NCBI RefSeq assembly: GCF_016863115.1
Contig: NZ_BOOG01000008.1
Coordinates: forward strand, 1 to 64,000
Reading direction: 5' to 3'
DNA: 64,000 bases
DNA from: Sphaerimonospora thailandensis
GTDB lineage: Bacteria; Actinomycetota; Actinomycetes; Streptosporangiales; Streptosporangiaceae
Under the pieces are notes generated by a model. That model ran no database searches and was not told the DNA's origin. It saw only the letters and a list, made by a program, of their open reading frames with translations. Below, in pieces: positions 50,717 to 60,839 of the stretch (positions are counted from its first letter, which is position 1; every line of letters begins with the position of its first letter). Both the position numbers and the translations under genes were made by a program.

Positions 50717-51946
50717 CTAATGAGATCCTGTTTGCCGGGCGGGTAGCCGTACGTGCTCCGGCAGCACGCCGTGACCGATGAAGCGGCGGGCGAGGCCGCT
50801 GATCACCGGCAGCCGGGCGATGCCGGGCGGCAGCACCTGCCGCCCGGACCGGCTCAGTGCCGGCCGGATCAGCAGGCGCTGCACCACTCGCTGGGCGGTC
50901 TGGGTGACCACGGTGGGCAGGGCGCGGCGGCGCCGCACCCGCGCCAGCAGCGCCTCGGGGACCTCTGGCGGTCTCGGGCCGGGGCCGCGCAGCAGGGCGG
51001 GCCCGACGATGTTGGCGGTGGCCACCGCGTCCTGCACCGCGAGGTTGATGCCGACACCGAAAATGGGCGACATGGCGTGCGCGGCGTCCCCGATCAGCAG
51101 CAGGCCGGGACGGTGCCAGCGGGCCAGCCGGTCGACCGCCACGCGCAGGAACCCGGCCTCGTCGAAGCCGTGCAGCTCGCCGACCCGGTCGGCCAGGTAC
51201 GGCAGCAGCCGGGCGACCGTCGCGCGCAGCTCCTCGATGCCCCTCGCCTTGAGCTCGTCGTAGCCGCCCTTCGGGATGACGTAGGCGAGCTGCCAGTAGG
51301 TCTCCCGGTTGATCGCCGCCATCAGATGCCCGGCCGAAGCCCGCAGGAACGGCTGGCCGGGATCGCCGGGATCGCGGGGAAGGCGCAGCCAGACGACGTC
51401 CATCGGCGCGCCGAACTCCTTGGGCCGCAGCCCGGCGGCCCGCCGTACGTCCGAGTCGCGGCCGTCGGCGCCCACGGTGAGCGCGGCCCTGATCTCGTGC
51501 TCGCCGCTCTCGTCCCGGTAGCGCACGCCACGGACGACGCCGCCCTCGACGATCAGGCCGGTCACCCGGGAACGCATGAGCAGCCGGAAGTTGGGGTATC
51601 TGCCGGCCTCGGCGGTGACCAGGTTGAGAAAGTCCCACTGCGGAACGAAGGCGATGTAACGGTATTTACCGGAAAGCGCGCTCAGATCGGCGATCGGGAT
51701 CCGGGCGTCGTCGGCCTCGATGGCCATGCGGTACGCCTTGCGGTGCGGCAGCCGGTGGAAGGCCTCGGCCAGCCCGATCTCGTCGAGCACCTGCAGGGTC
51801 GAGGGGTGGATCGTGTCGCCGCGGAAGTCGCGCAGGAAGTCGCCGTGCTTCTCCAGCAGCGTCACGTCCACCCCCGCGCGGGCCAGGAGCAGCGCGAGCA
51901 TCGCCCCCGCGGGACCGCCGCCCGCGATCACACATGTGGTACGCAT
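50717..51946 (-). CDS. FAD-dependent monooxygenase (PHBH family)
   Basis: A 409-residue flavoprotein: GxGxxG as VIAGGGPAGAMLALLLARAG, the FAD/NADPH motif VGADGRDSDVR, and the C-terminal FAD motif LLIGDAAHAMSPIFGVGINLAVQDA. It resembles UbiH/PHBH aromatic hydroxylases, often in secondary metabolism or aromatic breakdown. The substrate is unknown. A near-perfect palindrome lies over its start (51945-51969), so it is likely controlled by a repressor. Confidence 0.85.
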   Translation of the reverse strand: MRTTCVIAGGGPAGAMLALLLARAGVDVTLLEKHGDFLRDFRGDTIHPSTLQVLDEIGLAEAFHRLPHRKAYRMAIEADDARIPIADLSALSGKYRYIAFVPQWDFLNLVTAEAGRYPNFRLLMRSRVTGLIVEGGVVRGVRYRDESGEHEIRAALTVGADGRDSDVRRAAGLRPKEFGAPMDVVWLRLPRDPGDPGQPFLRASAGHLMAAINRETYWQLAYVIPKGGYDELKARGIEELRATVARLLPYLADRVGELHGFDEAGFLRVAVDRLARWHRPGLLLIGDAAHAMSPIFGVGINLAVQDAVATANIVGPALLRGPGPRPPEVPEALLARVRRRRALPTVVTQTAQRVVQRLLIRPALSRSGRQVLPPGIARLPVISGLARRFIGHGVLPEHVRLPARQTGSH

Positions 51947-51969
51947 AATTCACCACCCGGTGAAATTAT
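51945..51969. promoter_or_regulatory. Palindrome over the FAD monooxygenase start
   Basis: ATAATTCACC and GGTGAAATTAT are inverted around ACCC with one extra A. It overlaps the start codon, so it is probably a TetR- or MarR-type operator; no such regulator gene is next to it. Confidence 0.55.
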
Positions 51970-52069
51970 CGCATGAGCTTCGTATGAATGGCGATACCCG
52001 CAGGCGGCGCCCGGCCCGGACGCGGCGGAGGTTCAGCCGGGGGACCGCCTTGGTCGGGGTGCTGAGGAT

Positions 52070-52957
52070 TCAACTCTCGTTGAAGATCGCGATGGTCCAT
52101 GTCGCCTCGTGCTTGTCGCCGGGGTTCAGCACGACCAGATCGGCCTCGGAGTTGAACGCGTCCGGCGGGCAGGTCATCGGCTCCACGGCCAGCCCCCGGT
52201 GGTCGAGGTAGGTGCCGGTGCAGACCTGGACCCAGGGCAGCACAGCGGGATCCCAGGTGAGCTCCACCCCACCCTCCGGGCCGCGCACCCGCACCCGGCC
52301 CACGCCGATGGCGGTGAAGGCGTTGTCGATCGCGACGTCCCCGAGGACCCGCGAGGTCCGGAAGTCGTACGGCGTCGCCGCCACGTCCTCCAGCGCCAGC
52401 GGAGCGAGGGATTCGTCGGTGAGCAGCACGCGGGAGGCCGGCAGCTCCAGTTCGCACTCCCGTACGTCGGGGCCGGCCAGCAGCCAGGGGTGCGGCCCGC
52501 AGCCGTAGGGCGCGGGGGCGCCGCCGACGTTCTGCGCGGTGAGCGTCGTGGTGAGGCCGTCGGCCGCGACGGCGTGCCGTACCTCCAGCGCGATCCTGAA
52601 GGGGTAACCCGGGGTCGGCTCGATCATGTGCGTCAGCCGGACGAAGCAGTGGTCGTCCTCGGCGGAGAACACCTCCGCGCACTCCCACACCTCGTCCGCG
52701 ACCAGGCCGTGCAGCGCGTGCCCGCGATCGGGCTCGTTCACCGGCAGGTTGTGACGGCGCCCCCCGAAGACGTACGCCCCGCCGATGACCCGGTTCGGCC
52801 ACGGTGCGAGCACGGTGCCGCTGTAGTAGGGGATCGGGCCCTCCGGCGGCCAACTCGTCACCAGGTCACGGCCGCCATGGCGCAGTACGCGCAGGGCTCC
52901 GCCCCGCTCGCTGATCGTGGCGAGGTAGCCGCCGCCGAGGATGGTGTGATCGGGCAC
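52070..52957 (-). CDS. Aldose 1-epimerase family protein
   Basis: A 295-residue GalM-like mutarotase. Catalytic region residues: NRVIGGAYVFGG and NEPDRGHALHGLVADE (His), YGCGPHPWLL (His), and the C-terminal Glu of the family in GLAVEPMTCPPDAF. GTG 52957 has AGAGGA upstream; an earlier in-frame codon at 52972 is not preferred. A near-match to the CebR operator lies 99 bases upstream, so it may be part of the cellobiose response and interconvert glucose anomers released by BglC. Confidence 0.85.
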   Translation of the reverse strand: MPDHTILGGGYLATISERGGALRVLRHGGRDLVTSWPPEGPIPYYSGTVLAPWPNRVIGGAYVFGGRRHNLPVNEPDRGHALHGLVADEVWECAEVFSAEDDHCFVRLTHMIEPTPGYPFRIALEVRHAVAADGLTTTLTAQNVGGAPAPYGCGPHPWLLAGPDVRECELELPASRVLLTDESLAPLALEDVAATPYDFRTSRVLGDVAIDNAFTAIGVGRVRVRGPEGGVELTWDPAVLPWVQVCTGTYLDHRGLAVEPMTCPPDAFNSEADLVVLNPGDKHEATWTIAIFNES

Positions 52958-53055
52958 GGGGAGTCCTCTCACCGAGAGACGACACGAAACAGGTCAAGTA
53001 CGCACAGGACTTTAGCCCAGCTCTCCGCCATGGATCCAAGATGGGGACGGAGATG

Positions 53056-53069
53056 TGGAAGCGCTCCCA
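53056..53069. promoter_or_regulatory. CebR-like operator near the aldose epimerase gene
   Basis: TGGAAGCGCTCCCA, one mismatch from the CebR site TGGGAGCGCTCCCA. It lies between the epimerase start and the end of cebR, so it would control the epimerase. Confidence 0.75.
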
Positions 53070-53118
53070 TGACCTGTCAAGTTAGTCCCTTGTGGCGGAG
53101 AGAGTGTGCTTCCGTCCG

Positions 53119-54138
53119 TCAAGCCGAGGCGCGGATCACCAGGTGCGTGTCGAGGATCACGACCGGCTGCTCCAGCGGATCCCCGTTGATGCGGGCGATC
53201 AGCAGCTGAACCATCTGCCTGCCCATCGCCTCGGTCGGCTGGTGCACGCTGGTGAGCGGGGGATCGGTGTGCAGCGCGACCTTGGAGTCCTCGAAACCGA
53301 TGAGGGCGACGTCGTCGGGCACTCGCATGCCCCGCTCCTTGAGCACGTGCAGCGCGCCCATCGCCATCGGGTCCGACGCCGTGAACACGGCGTCCAGGTC
53401 CGGGTGTCGCTCCAGCAGTTCACGCATCGCCGCCTCGCCGCTCTCCTCGGAGAAGTCCCCGTAGGCGACGCGCTCGGTCATGCCGGTGGCGAGCAGGGCG
53501 TCGCGATATCCCGCGAGACGGTCGACGCCCACGCCCATGTCCTGCGGGCCCGCGATCGTGGCGATGCGGCCGCGGCCCTTGGAGATCAGATACTTGACCG
53601 CCTGCCGCGCGCCCGCCCGGTTGTCCATGTCGACGTAGCTGTACGGGTTCAGCCCGACCGGGCGGCCACCCAGCACGGTCGGCACGCCCATCTTCTCCAG
53701 CCGGCCCGGCAGGGGATCGGCGCCGTGGACCGAGGTCAGCAGGACGCCGTCCACGTGCTGGCCGGTCAGGTAGTGCTCCAGCCGGTCGTGCTCCCGGCGG
53801 TTCTGTGCCATGGTCAGGATGAGCTGGAGGCCGGTCTCCGCCAACGCCGAGCCGATGCCGCGGATGACCCCGGCGAAGTACGGCTCGTCGAAGACCCGCT
53901 GCTCGGACTCGGACACCACCAGTGCGATGGTGTCCGTCCGGTTGGTGACCAGCGTCCGCGCCGCCCGGTTGGGCACGTAGCCGAGCTCCTGGATGGCCTG
54001 CAGCACGGCGTCCCGAGCCTTGTCGCTGACCTTGGGTGACCCGTTGATCACGCGCGACACCGTGCCGCGGCCGACCCCGGCGCGAGCGGCGACCGCCTCA
54101 AGTGTCGGCCGCCCTCCCGAACGGTGGTCACCGTTCAT
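53119..54138 (-). CDS. cebR: CebR, LacI-family repressor of cellobiose genes
   Basis: A 339-residue repressor with HTH TLEAVAARAGVGRGTVSRVING, hinge region LGYVPNRAARTLV and a Peripla_BP effector domain. Adjacent genes (cebEFG-bglC) and exact CebR boxes upstream of cebE identify it as CebR, which is released by cello-oligosaccharides in Streptomyces. It is the last gene on the strand after bglC, 29 bases downstream. Confidence 0.9.
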   Translation of the reverse strand: MNGDHRSGGRPTLEAVAARAGVGRGTVSRVINGSPKVSDKARDAVLQAIQELGYVPNRAARTLVTNRTDTIALVVSESEQRVFDEPYFAGVIRGIGSALAETGLQLILTMAQNRREHDRLEHYLTGQHVDGVLLTSVHGADPLPGRLEKMGVPTVLGGRPVGLNPYSYVDMDNRAGARQAVKYLISKGRGRIATIAGPQDMGVGVDRLAGYRDALLATGMTERVAYGDFSEESGEAAMRELLERHPDLDAVFTASDPMAMGALHVLKERGMRVPDDVALIGFEDSKVALHTDPPLTSVHQPTEAMGRQMVQLLIARINGDPLEQPVVILDTHLVIRASA

Positions 54139-54167
54139 CTGCGTAGCCCCCTCGTCCTGTTCTGCGC

Positions 54168-55600
<1,433 letters not shown>

Positions 55601-55604
<4 letters not shown>

Positions 55605-56488
55605 GCTTTGACTGCACCTTCCATGAGTCCGCCGATGATCTGTCGGCCGAACGCGATGAAAACGACGATGAGCGGGAGGATCGACATCAGCGTGCCGCTG
55701 AAGATCAGTACGTAGTCGGTGCCGTACTTCGCGTTCAGCGAGTTGATGGCGACCTGGACCGTCGGGTTGTCCGGGGTCAGCACGAGCAGCGGCCACATGA
55801 AGTCGTTCCAGGTGAGCATGAACGTGTTGATGCCGAGCACGGCCATGCCCGGCCGTACGGCCGGCAGGACGACGTTGAACCAGATCCTCAGGGTGGACGC
55901 GCCGTCGACCCGGGCGGCCTCCACCAGCTCGTTCGGCACGGCCTGATCGGTGTACTGCGTCATGAGGAAGACACCGAAGCCGTTGAGCAGGTAGGGCATG
56001 ATCACCGCCTTGATCGAGCCCACCCACCCGAGGCTGACCATCACCCGGTAGAGGGGCACGATGCCCATCTGCTGCAGTGGCACCATCATGGTCACCAGGA
56101 CCAGCAGCAGCAGGATCTTGCCGCCTTTGAAGCGCAGCCGGGCGAAGGCGAAACCGGCGAACGTGGAGATCAGCACCACAGACGCGGTCACCGCGACGGC
56201 GATGATCAAGGAGTTGGTCAGACCGGTCATATAGTGCGCGTCCGGGTTGGACAGCACACGCTGGATGTTCTCGCCGAGGTTGCCGCCGGGCAGGAAGGGC
56301 GGCGGGACGTCGGTGGCGTCGCCGTTGGTGCGCGAGGCGATGACGATCATCCAGTAGAGCGGGAACGCCGAGATGACGATCGTGACGGCGAGCACGATCT
56401 TCGTGAACGGCGTGGCGGTCCAGATGCCGGCGGGCTGCCCCTTGGTACGGCGCCGCCGCGTGCCGGCGGGCGCGGAGAGCGTGGTCAC
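55601..56488 (-). CDS. cebG: CebG, cellobiose ABC transporter permease
   Basis: A 295-residue permease of the MalG type with six hydrophobic segments and the EAA loop EAARVDGASTLRIWFNVVLP that contacts the ATPase. No ATPase lies in the operon; in Streptomyces CebEFG uses the shared MsiK ATPase. Its GTG overlaps the cebF stop. Confidence 0.92.
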
Positions 56489-57459
56489 TTGTTGCCCCCG
56501 ATCCGGCGGACGAGCAGGAAGTTGATGAGCGATCCGATGAGGATGAGCAGGAACAGCAGCCAGGCCGCGGCGGAGGCGTAGCCGTAGTCGAACTCGCGGA
56601 AGCCCTGCTCGAAGATGAACATCGAGACGGTCTGGAACTGGCTGTCGGTGCCGCCGTGGACGTTGCCGTTGTAGAACGTGGTCGGCTCGGCGAACAGCGT
56701 GAGGCCGCCGATCGTCGAGTTCAGCACCACGAAGATCATGGTGGGCCGGAGCATCGGCACGGTGATCTGCCAGAACTGGCGCCTCCGGGAGGCGCCGTCG
56801 ATCGAGGCCGCCTCGTAGAGGTCCCTGGGGATCGTCTGCATGCCGGCCAGGAAGATGATCGCGTTGTAGCCGGTCCACCGCCAGTCGATCATCGTGGCGA
56901 TGGCGAGCCAGGAGGGGATGCGCTCGGTCTTCCAGGAGACCGGGTCGGCCCCGAACCAGCTGAGCACCCAGTTGATCAGGCCCCAGTCCCGGCCGTAGAG
57001 CTGGGTGAACACCACGGCGACCGCGACGACCGAGGTGACCAGGGGGAGCAGGACGCCCATCCGGACGAACAACTGGCCCTTGAACCGCTTGTTCAGCGCG
57101 TCGGCGAGCAGCAGCGCCAGCAGCATCTGCGGCACCGTCGCGATGGCGAACATCCCGAGCGTGTTGACGACCGCCTTCCAGAAGGCGGAGTCGGACAGCA
57201 GGCCGGTGAAGTTGCCCACGCCGGTCCACTCGACCGTGCCGGTGAGGTCGTAGGTGAAGAAGGCGTAGTAGAGGGTGAAGCCGAGCGGGAAGAGCCCGAA
57301 GAGCAGGAAGAGCAGGTAGTACGGAGAGACCAGGAGGTACGGCGCGGCCTTGAGGTCCAGCCAGGTCCTGAACGACCGGGGGGAATTCCGCCGTACGTGC
57401 CTCCTGTCGGGTGGGACCGGCGCCCGGGTGGGCTGACCGGCGTCGACGTGCAGGCTCAT
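56485..57459 (-). CDS. cebF: CebF, cellobiose ABC transporter permease
   Basis: A 324-residue permease of the MalF type: six hydrophobic segments and the EAA loop YEAASIDGASRRRQFWQITVP. It follows cebE by 88 bases and overlaps cebG. Operon position and CebR control give the name. Confidence 0.92.
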   Translation of the reverse strand: MSLHVDAGQPTRAPVPPDRRHVRRNSPRSFRTWLDLKAAPYLLVSPYYLLFLLFGLFPLGFTLYYAFFTYDLTGTVEWTGVGNFTGLLSDSAFWKAVVNTLGMFAIATVPQMLLALLLADALNKRFKGQLFVRMGVLLPLVTSVVAVAVVFTQLYGRDWGLINWVLSWFGADPVSWKTERIPSWLAIATMIDWRWTGYNAIIFLAGMQTIPRDLYEAASIDGASRRRQFWQITVPMLRPTMIFVVLNSTIGGLTLFAEPTTFYNGNVHGGTDSQFQTVSMFIFEQGFREFDYGYASAAAWLLFLLILIGSLINFLLVRRIGGNK

Positions 57460-57547
57460 GGGTTACCTTTCGGTGAAGCAGGCGACCGGTCCGCCGGCGG
57501 GGCGCCGCTGCGGCGGGCCGGTTCACCTGACGCGGGCGAGGGACAGC

Positions 57548-58897
57548 TCAGCCCGCGGCCTTCACGGCGTCGTCGACGAGACGCTTCCAGCCGTCCGCGT
57601 ACGCCACCGAGCCGTCGTCGATGGCCGAGACCACGGACTCGACCGCGTTCTTCACCTGGGCGTGCTTGACGCCGAGGAAGATCGGCTGGAGCGAGGCGGC
57701 GGACTTGGCGAAGATGTCACCGACCGGGGCGTCGTTGAAGTACTCGTTCTTCGCGCCCTGGACCGCCGGGTCCTGCTGAGCCTGGGTGTTGCTCGGCATG
57801 TTGCCCGCGTAGTCGAAGACGCTCACCTGGGCGTCCTTGCCGGTCAGGTAGTCGAGGACCTGCGCGGCCTCCTTGGGGTGCTTGGACTGCTTGGGCACCG
57901 CGAGCCAGGAGCCGCCCCAGTTGCCGCCGCCGCCGGGCACCGCCGCGACGTCCCACTTGCCCTTGCCCTCCGGGCCGCCGGCGTTGTCGCCGCTGACCAC
58001 GCCGAGCATCCACGACGGGCAGCCGAGGGTGGCGAACTGCCCCTTCTTCATGCCGGTGAACCACTCTTCGGTGAAGTTGCGCAGCTTGGCGGTGAGGCCC
58101 TCCTTGCTGATCTTCTCGGCGAAGTCGTAGGAGGCCTTGACGGCCGGGTTCGAGTCGACGATGAGCTTGTTGCCCTTGCCGAAGTAGGTGACGTTGCCGT
58201 TCTTGGCGCCCTCCTGCACCAGGACCACGTTGTAGAGCGTGTTGGTGCCGTCGACGAACTTGGTGTCCTTGATCTTCTCCTGGAACCGGTGACCGACCTT
58301 GACGAAGTCGTCCCAGGTAGGCCAGAGCTTGCCGACCTCGTCGCGGTCGCCCGGCAGGCCCGCCTTCTCGAACAGGTCCTTGCGGTAGCACAGGCTCATG
58401 CCGCCGACGTCGGTGCCGAGACCGAAGAGCTTGCCGTCGGCGGTGACGCCGTTCTCCCACTTCCAGTCGGGGAAGTCGGCCTTGCGGCCGCTCAGGCCGA
58501 GCTCGCCGAGGTCGGCCCACCACTCCGGGTGCGCCTTGGCGAGGCCCATGCCGCCCTCGTCGATGCCGACGACGTCGCCGGCGCCGGTGCCCGACTGCAG
58601 CCACTGGATCAACTGCGGCCAGTAGACCTGCTCGAACTGGTCGGTCAGGTTGTCGTTCTTGATCTGGATGTCAGGGTGCTCGGCGTTCCACTTGTCGATC
58701 GCCTCCTTGTAACCGAAGTTCTTGCCGCCGCCGAAGGTCTGGACGACGATGGTGACCGGCTCGGAGGCGGCCGTGGAGGCGCTGTCCGACGCGTTGTCCT
58801 CGCCGTCGTCGGAGCTGCAGGCGGTGACGACGCTCAGGGCGAGCGCGGACGCCGCGGCGATCGCGAGCATCCTGCCGCGACGTGAGTTGCCAGTCAT
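57548..58897 (-). CDS. cebE: CebE, cellobiose-binding lipoprotein
   Basis: A 449-residue extracellular solute-binding protein (SBP family 1) with a signal peptide and lipobox VVTAC. The mature part includes WQWLQSGTGAGD-type ligand-binding aromatic residues (QLIQWLQSGTGAGDVVGIDEGG). It is the first gene of the cebEFG-bglC operon; GAGAGGGG precedes the ATG. Two CebR boxes lie upstream. Confidence 0.92.
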   Translation of the reverse strand: MTGNSRRGRMLAIAAASALALSVVTACSSDDGEDNASDSASTAASEPVTIVVQTFGGGKNFGYKEAIDKWNAEHPDIQIKNDNLTDQFEQVYWPQLIQWLQSGTGAGDVVGIDEGGMGLAKAHPEWWADLGELGLSGRKADFPDWKWENGVTADGKLFGLGTDVGGMSLCYRKDLFEKAGLPGDRDEVGKLWPTWDDFVKVGHRFQEKIKDTKFVDGTNTLYNVVLVQEGAKNGNVTYFGKGNKLIVDSNPAVKASYDFAEKISKEGLTAKLRNFTEEWFTGMKKGQFATLGCPSWMLGVVSGDNAGGPEGKGKWDVAAVPGGGGNWGGSWLAVPKQSKHPKEAAQVLDYLTGKDAQVSVFDYAGNMPSNTQAQQDPAVQGAKNEYFNDAPVGDIFAKSAASLQPIFLGVKHAQVKNAVESVVSAIDDGSVAYADGWKRLVDDAVKAAG

Positions 58898-59035
58898 TTC
58901 GGACCCCTCTCAGGTGGTATCCCGAAGTCTCGATGGGAGGGTGTGTCTCAGGCCGGTCCCCGAGTCGACGGCCCGTGTTTGGCCACTGGTCAGTAACTGC
59001 TGCGTGGCACTGCCGTACCAGCTGCGATCCCTCGT

Positions 59036-59049
59036 TGGGAGCGCTCCCA
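59036..59049. promoter_or_regulatory. CebR operator 1 (exact)
   Basis: TGGGAGCGCTCCCA, a perfect 14-base palindrome identical to the known CebR site of Streptomyces, 139 bases upstream of the cebE start. Confidence 0.92.
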
Positions 59050-59155
59050 CGAAGAGTCCTCCATCGGCACCTCGGGCGTCAATACGCTGAAACCCAACTG
59101 TTACTCCGACGGGGATTAGAGCCAGAAAAACGGATATAAGGGGACAAACATCTCT

Positions 59156-59169
59156 TGGGAGCGCTCCCA
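59156..59169. promoter_or_regulatory. CebR operator 2 (exact)
   Basis: Second perfect copy of TGGGAGCGCTCCCA, 120 bases from the first. Two exact sites upstream of cebE suggest cooperative or looped repression. Confidence 0.92.
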
Positions 59170-59194
59170 TTACCATATGGGGAGAAATGTGGGA

Positions 59195-59223
59195 ACGGCC
59201 ACCGCCCTGGGGACGGTGGCCGT
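59195..59223 (-). terminator. Terminator of the sulfatase gene
   Basis: ACGGCCACCG (59195-59204) pairs perfectly with CGGTGGCCGT (59214-59223) across a nine-base loop, 16 bases past the sulfatase stop. Confidence 0.75.
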
Positions 59224-59238
59224 CTGGTGGAGCCTCGA

Positions 59239-60741
59239 TCACTGGAGTGGCGCGGGCGGGGCGCGGGCGCCGTCGGCCGCCACGGCCGCGTCGGCGACCC
59301 GGCAGGTGACGCCGGCACAGGTGCGCAGCATCGCCAGTCGAGCCGAGAGCGCGACCATCAGGAAGGGATCGGCCGTCGCGGCGAGGTTGTGCAGCTGCGC
59401 CGGATCCTCGCTCAGGTCGTAGAGCTGCCGCTCGCCCGTGGCGTACTCGACGTAGCTGTAGCGGTCGGTGCGCAGCACGCCGTAGTCGGGCGGAGTCCGC
59501 GGCGAATAGTCGGCATGGGCGAACTCCACGAGCACGGCGTTGCGCCACGGCACCGTACGGCCCTGCAGGAGCGGGACGAGCGAACGACCCTCGGCGTACG
59601 ACGGCGTGACGGCCCCGCCGAGCTCGGCGAACGTGGGCGCGAGGTCGACGGTCGAGGCCAGCGCGCCGATCGCGCTGCCGGGGGCGACACCGGGACCCCT
59701 GACGATCATCGGAACGCGGATGTCCTCCTCGAACGGTGTCGTCTTGCCCGGTCGCAGCCGATGCTGACCCAGATGGAAGCCGTTGTCGGAGGTGAGGAAG
59801 ATGTAGGTGTCGTCCAGGCGGCCGGTCCTGGCCAGCGTGGCGACCAGGTCGCCCACCATGTCGTCGACGCCCAGCATGGCGCGCAGCCGGTTCCGATGCA
59901 CCCGGTCGATCCTGCGCACGTCCTTCGCCGACAGCGGTGCGCGCTCCCGGAGCCACTGCGGCTCGGCCGAGGTGTCCGCCTGGTCGAACGACGCGGTCCT
60001 CGGCGCGATCTCGTCGCTGAAAGCGTCGGCGTGCCTGGGCGCGTAGTGGGCCGGCAGGTGCGGTGCGACCGGCGCCAGGTAGAGGAAGAACGGCCCGGTC
60101 GTCGAGGTGGCGAACGCGCCGGCCTTGGCGCTGAGCACGTCCTCGAGGTAGTCGTCGGCCGCGTGGCCGTACTGCCGGATGGTTCCGTTCTCGTTCAGCG
60201 CGTAGCCGTACTCCTGGTAGAGCCGGGTGACGGGGACCGCCCACTCGTCCCAGCCCGGCGGGATGTACGACCAGCTCGCGCCGGTCGGATACTGGTTGAG
60301 GTACTTGCCCATCAGGGCGGTGCGGTAGCCGGCGTCGTGCATCCATGTCCCGACCGTGGACGTCTCCAGCGGCCGGAACTTGGGGAAGCCGCCGGTCGGC
60401 GGCCGGTTGCTCAGGACATGGTGGCTGTGCATGTACTGCGAGCGCAGGATCGACGACCGGGAGGGGCAGCACCAGGGGTTGGTGGCGAAGAATCGGGAGA
60501 ACGTGGCCCCCTGCCGGACCAGCAGGTTCCAGATGTTGGGAAATCGGCTGAGATCGGTGGCATTCAGGTCGTCGACCAGGATGAACACGACGTTCGGCCG
60601 GTGGGCCGACACAGGCGCGGCACGCGAGGGCTCCCCGTGTGCGATGCCGGAGAGCGCGACGCACAGGGTGAGCGCGGCGGCGAGCCGGGCCAACCATCTC
60701 CTGCTTCTCTCAGGGAACACGGTTCTCTTCGTGGACGGCAC
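59239..60741 (-). CDS. Secreted type I sulfatase
   Basis: A 500-residue sulfatase with an N-terminal signal peptide (WLARLAAALTLCVALSG...AHG). The active-site signature CxPSR is CCPSR in NPWCCPSRSSILRSQ, where Cys would become formylglycine through an FGE enzyme. Metal ligands: FILVDDLN at the N-terminus and LTSDNGFHLGQHRL near the middle. The substrate is a sulfate ester outside the cell, perhaps a sulfated polysaccharide. No FGE gene is in the window. Confidence 0.92.
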   Translation of the reverse strand: MPSTKRTVFPERSRRWLARLAAALTLCVALSGIAHGEPSRAAPVSAHRPNVVFILVDDLNATDLSRFPNIWNLLVRQGATFSRFFATNPWCCPSRSSILRSQYMHSHHVLSNRPPTGGFPKFRPLETSTVGTWMHDAGYRTALMGKYLNQYPTGASWSYIPPGWDEWAVPVTRLYQEYGYALNENGTIRQYGHAADDYLEDVLSAKAGAFATSTTGPFFLYLAPVAPHLPAHYAPRHADAFSDEIAPRTASFDQADTSAEPQWLRERAPLSAKDVRRIDRVHRNRLRAMLGVDDMVGDLVATLARTGRLDDTYIFLTSDNGFHLGQHRLRPGKTTPFEEDIRVPMIVRGPGVAPGSAIGALASTVDLAPTFAELGGAVTPSYAEGRSLVPLLQGRTVPWRNAVLVEFAHADYSPRTPPDYGVLRTDRYSYVEYATGERQLYDLSEDPAQLHNLAATADPFLMVALSARLAMLRTCAGVTCRVADAAVAADGARAPPAPLQ

Positions 60742-60839
60742 GGCAGGGATCTTTACCGCTTGCCTGACAACGGAAACGTACGGAGCGTAACTGGGTCAGC
60801 GCAAATAGTGAACATACCGTGCCAAAGATGTGCGAAGCG

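Larger units (their letters stand above)
58898..59238 (-). promoter_or_regulatory. cebE promoter region
   Basis: The 341 bases between the cebE start and the sulfatase stop contain no gene. They hold two exact CebR boxes (59036, 59156), a terminator for the sulfatase gene (59195-59223) and a long untranslated leader of about 140 bases before cebE. Confidence 0.65.
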
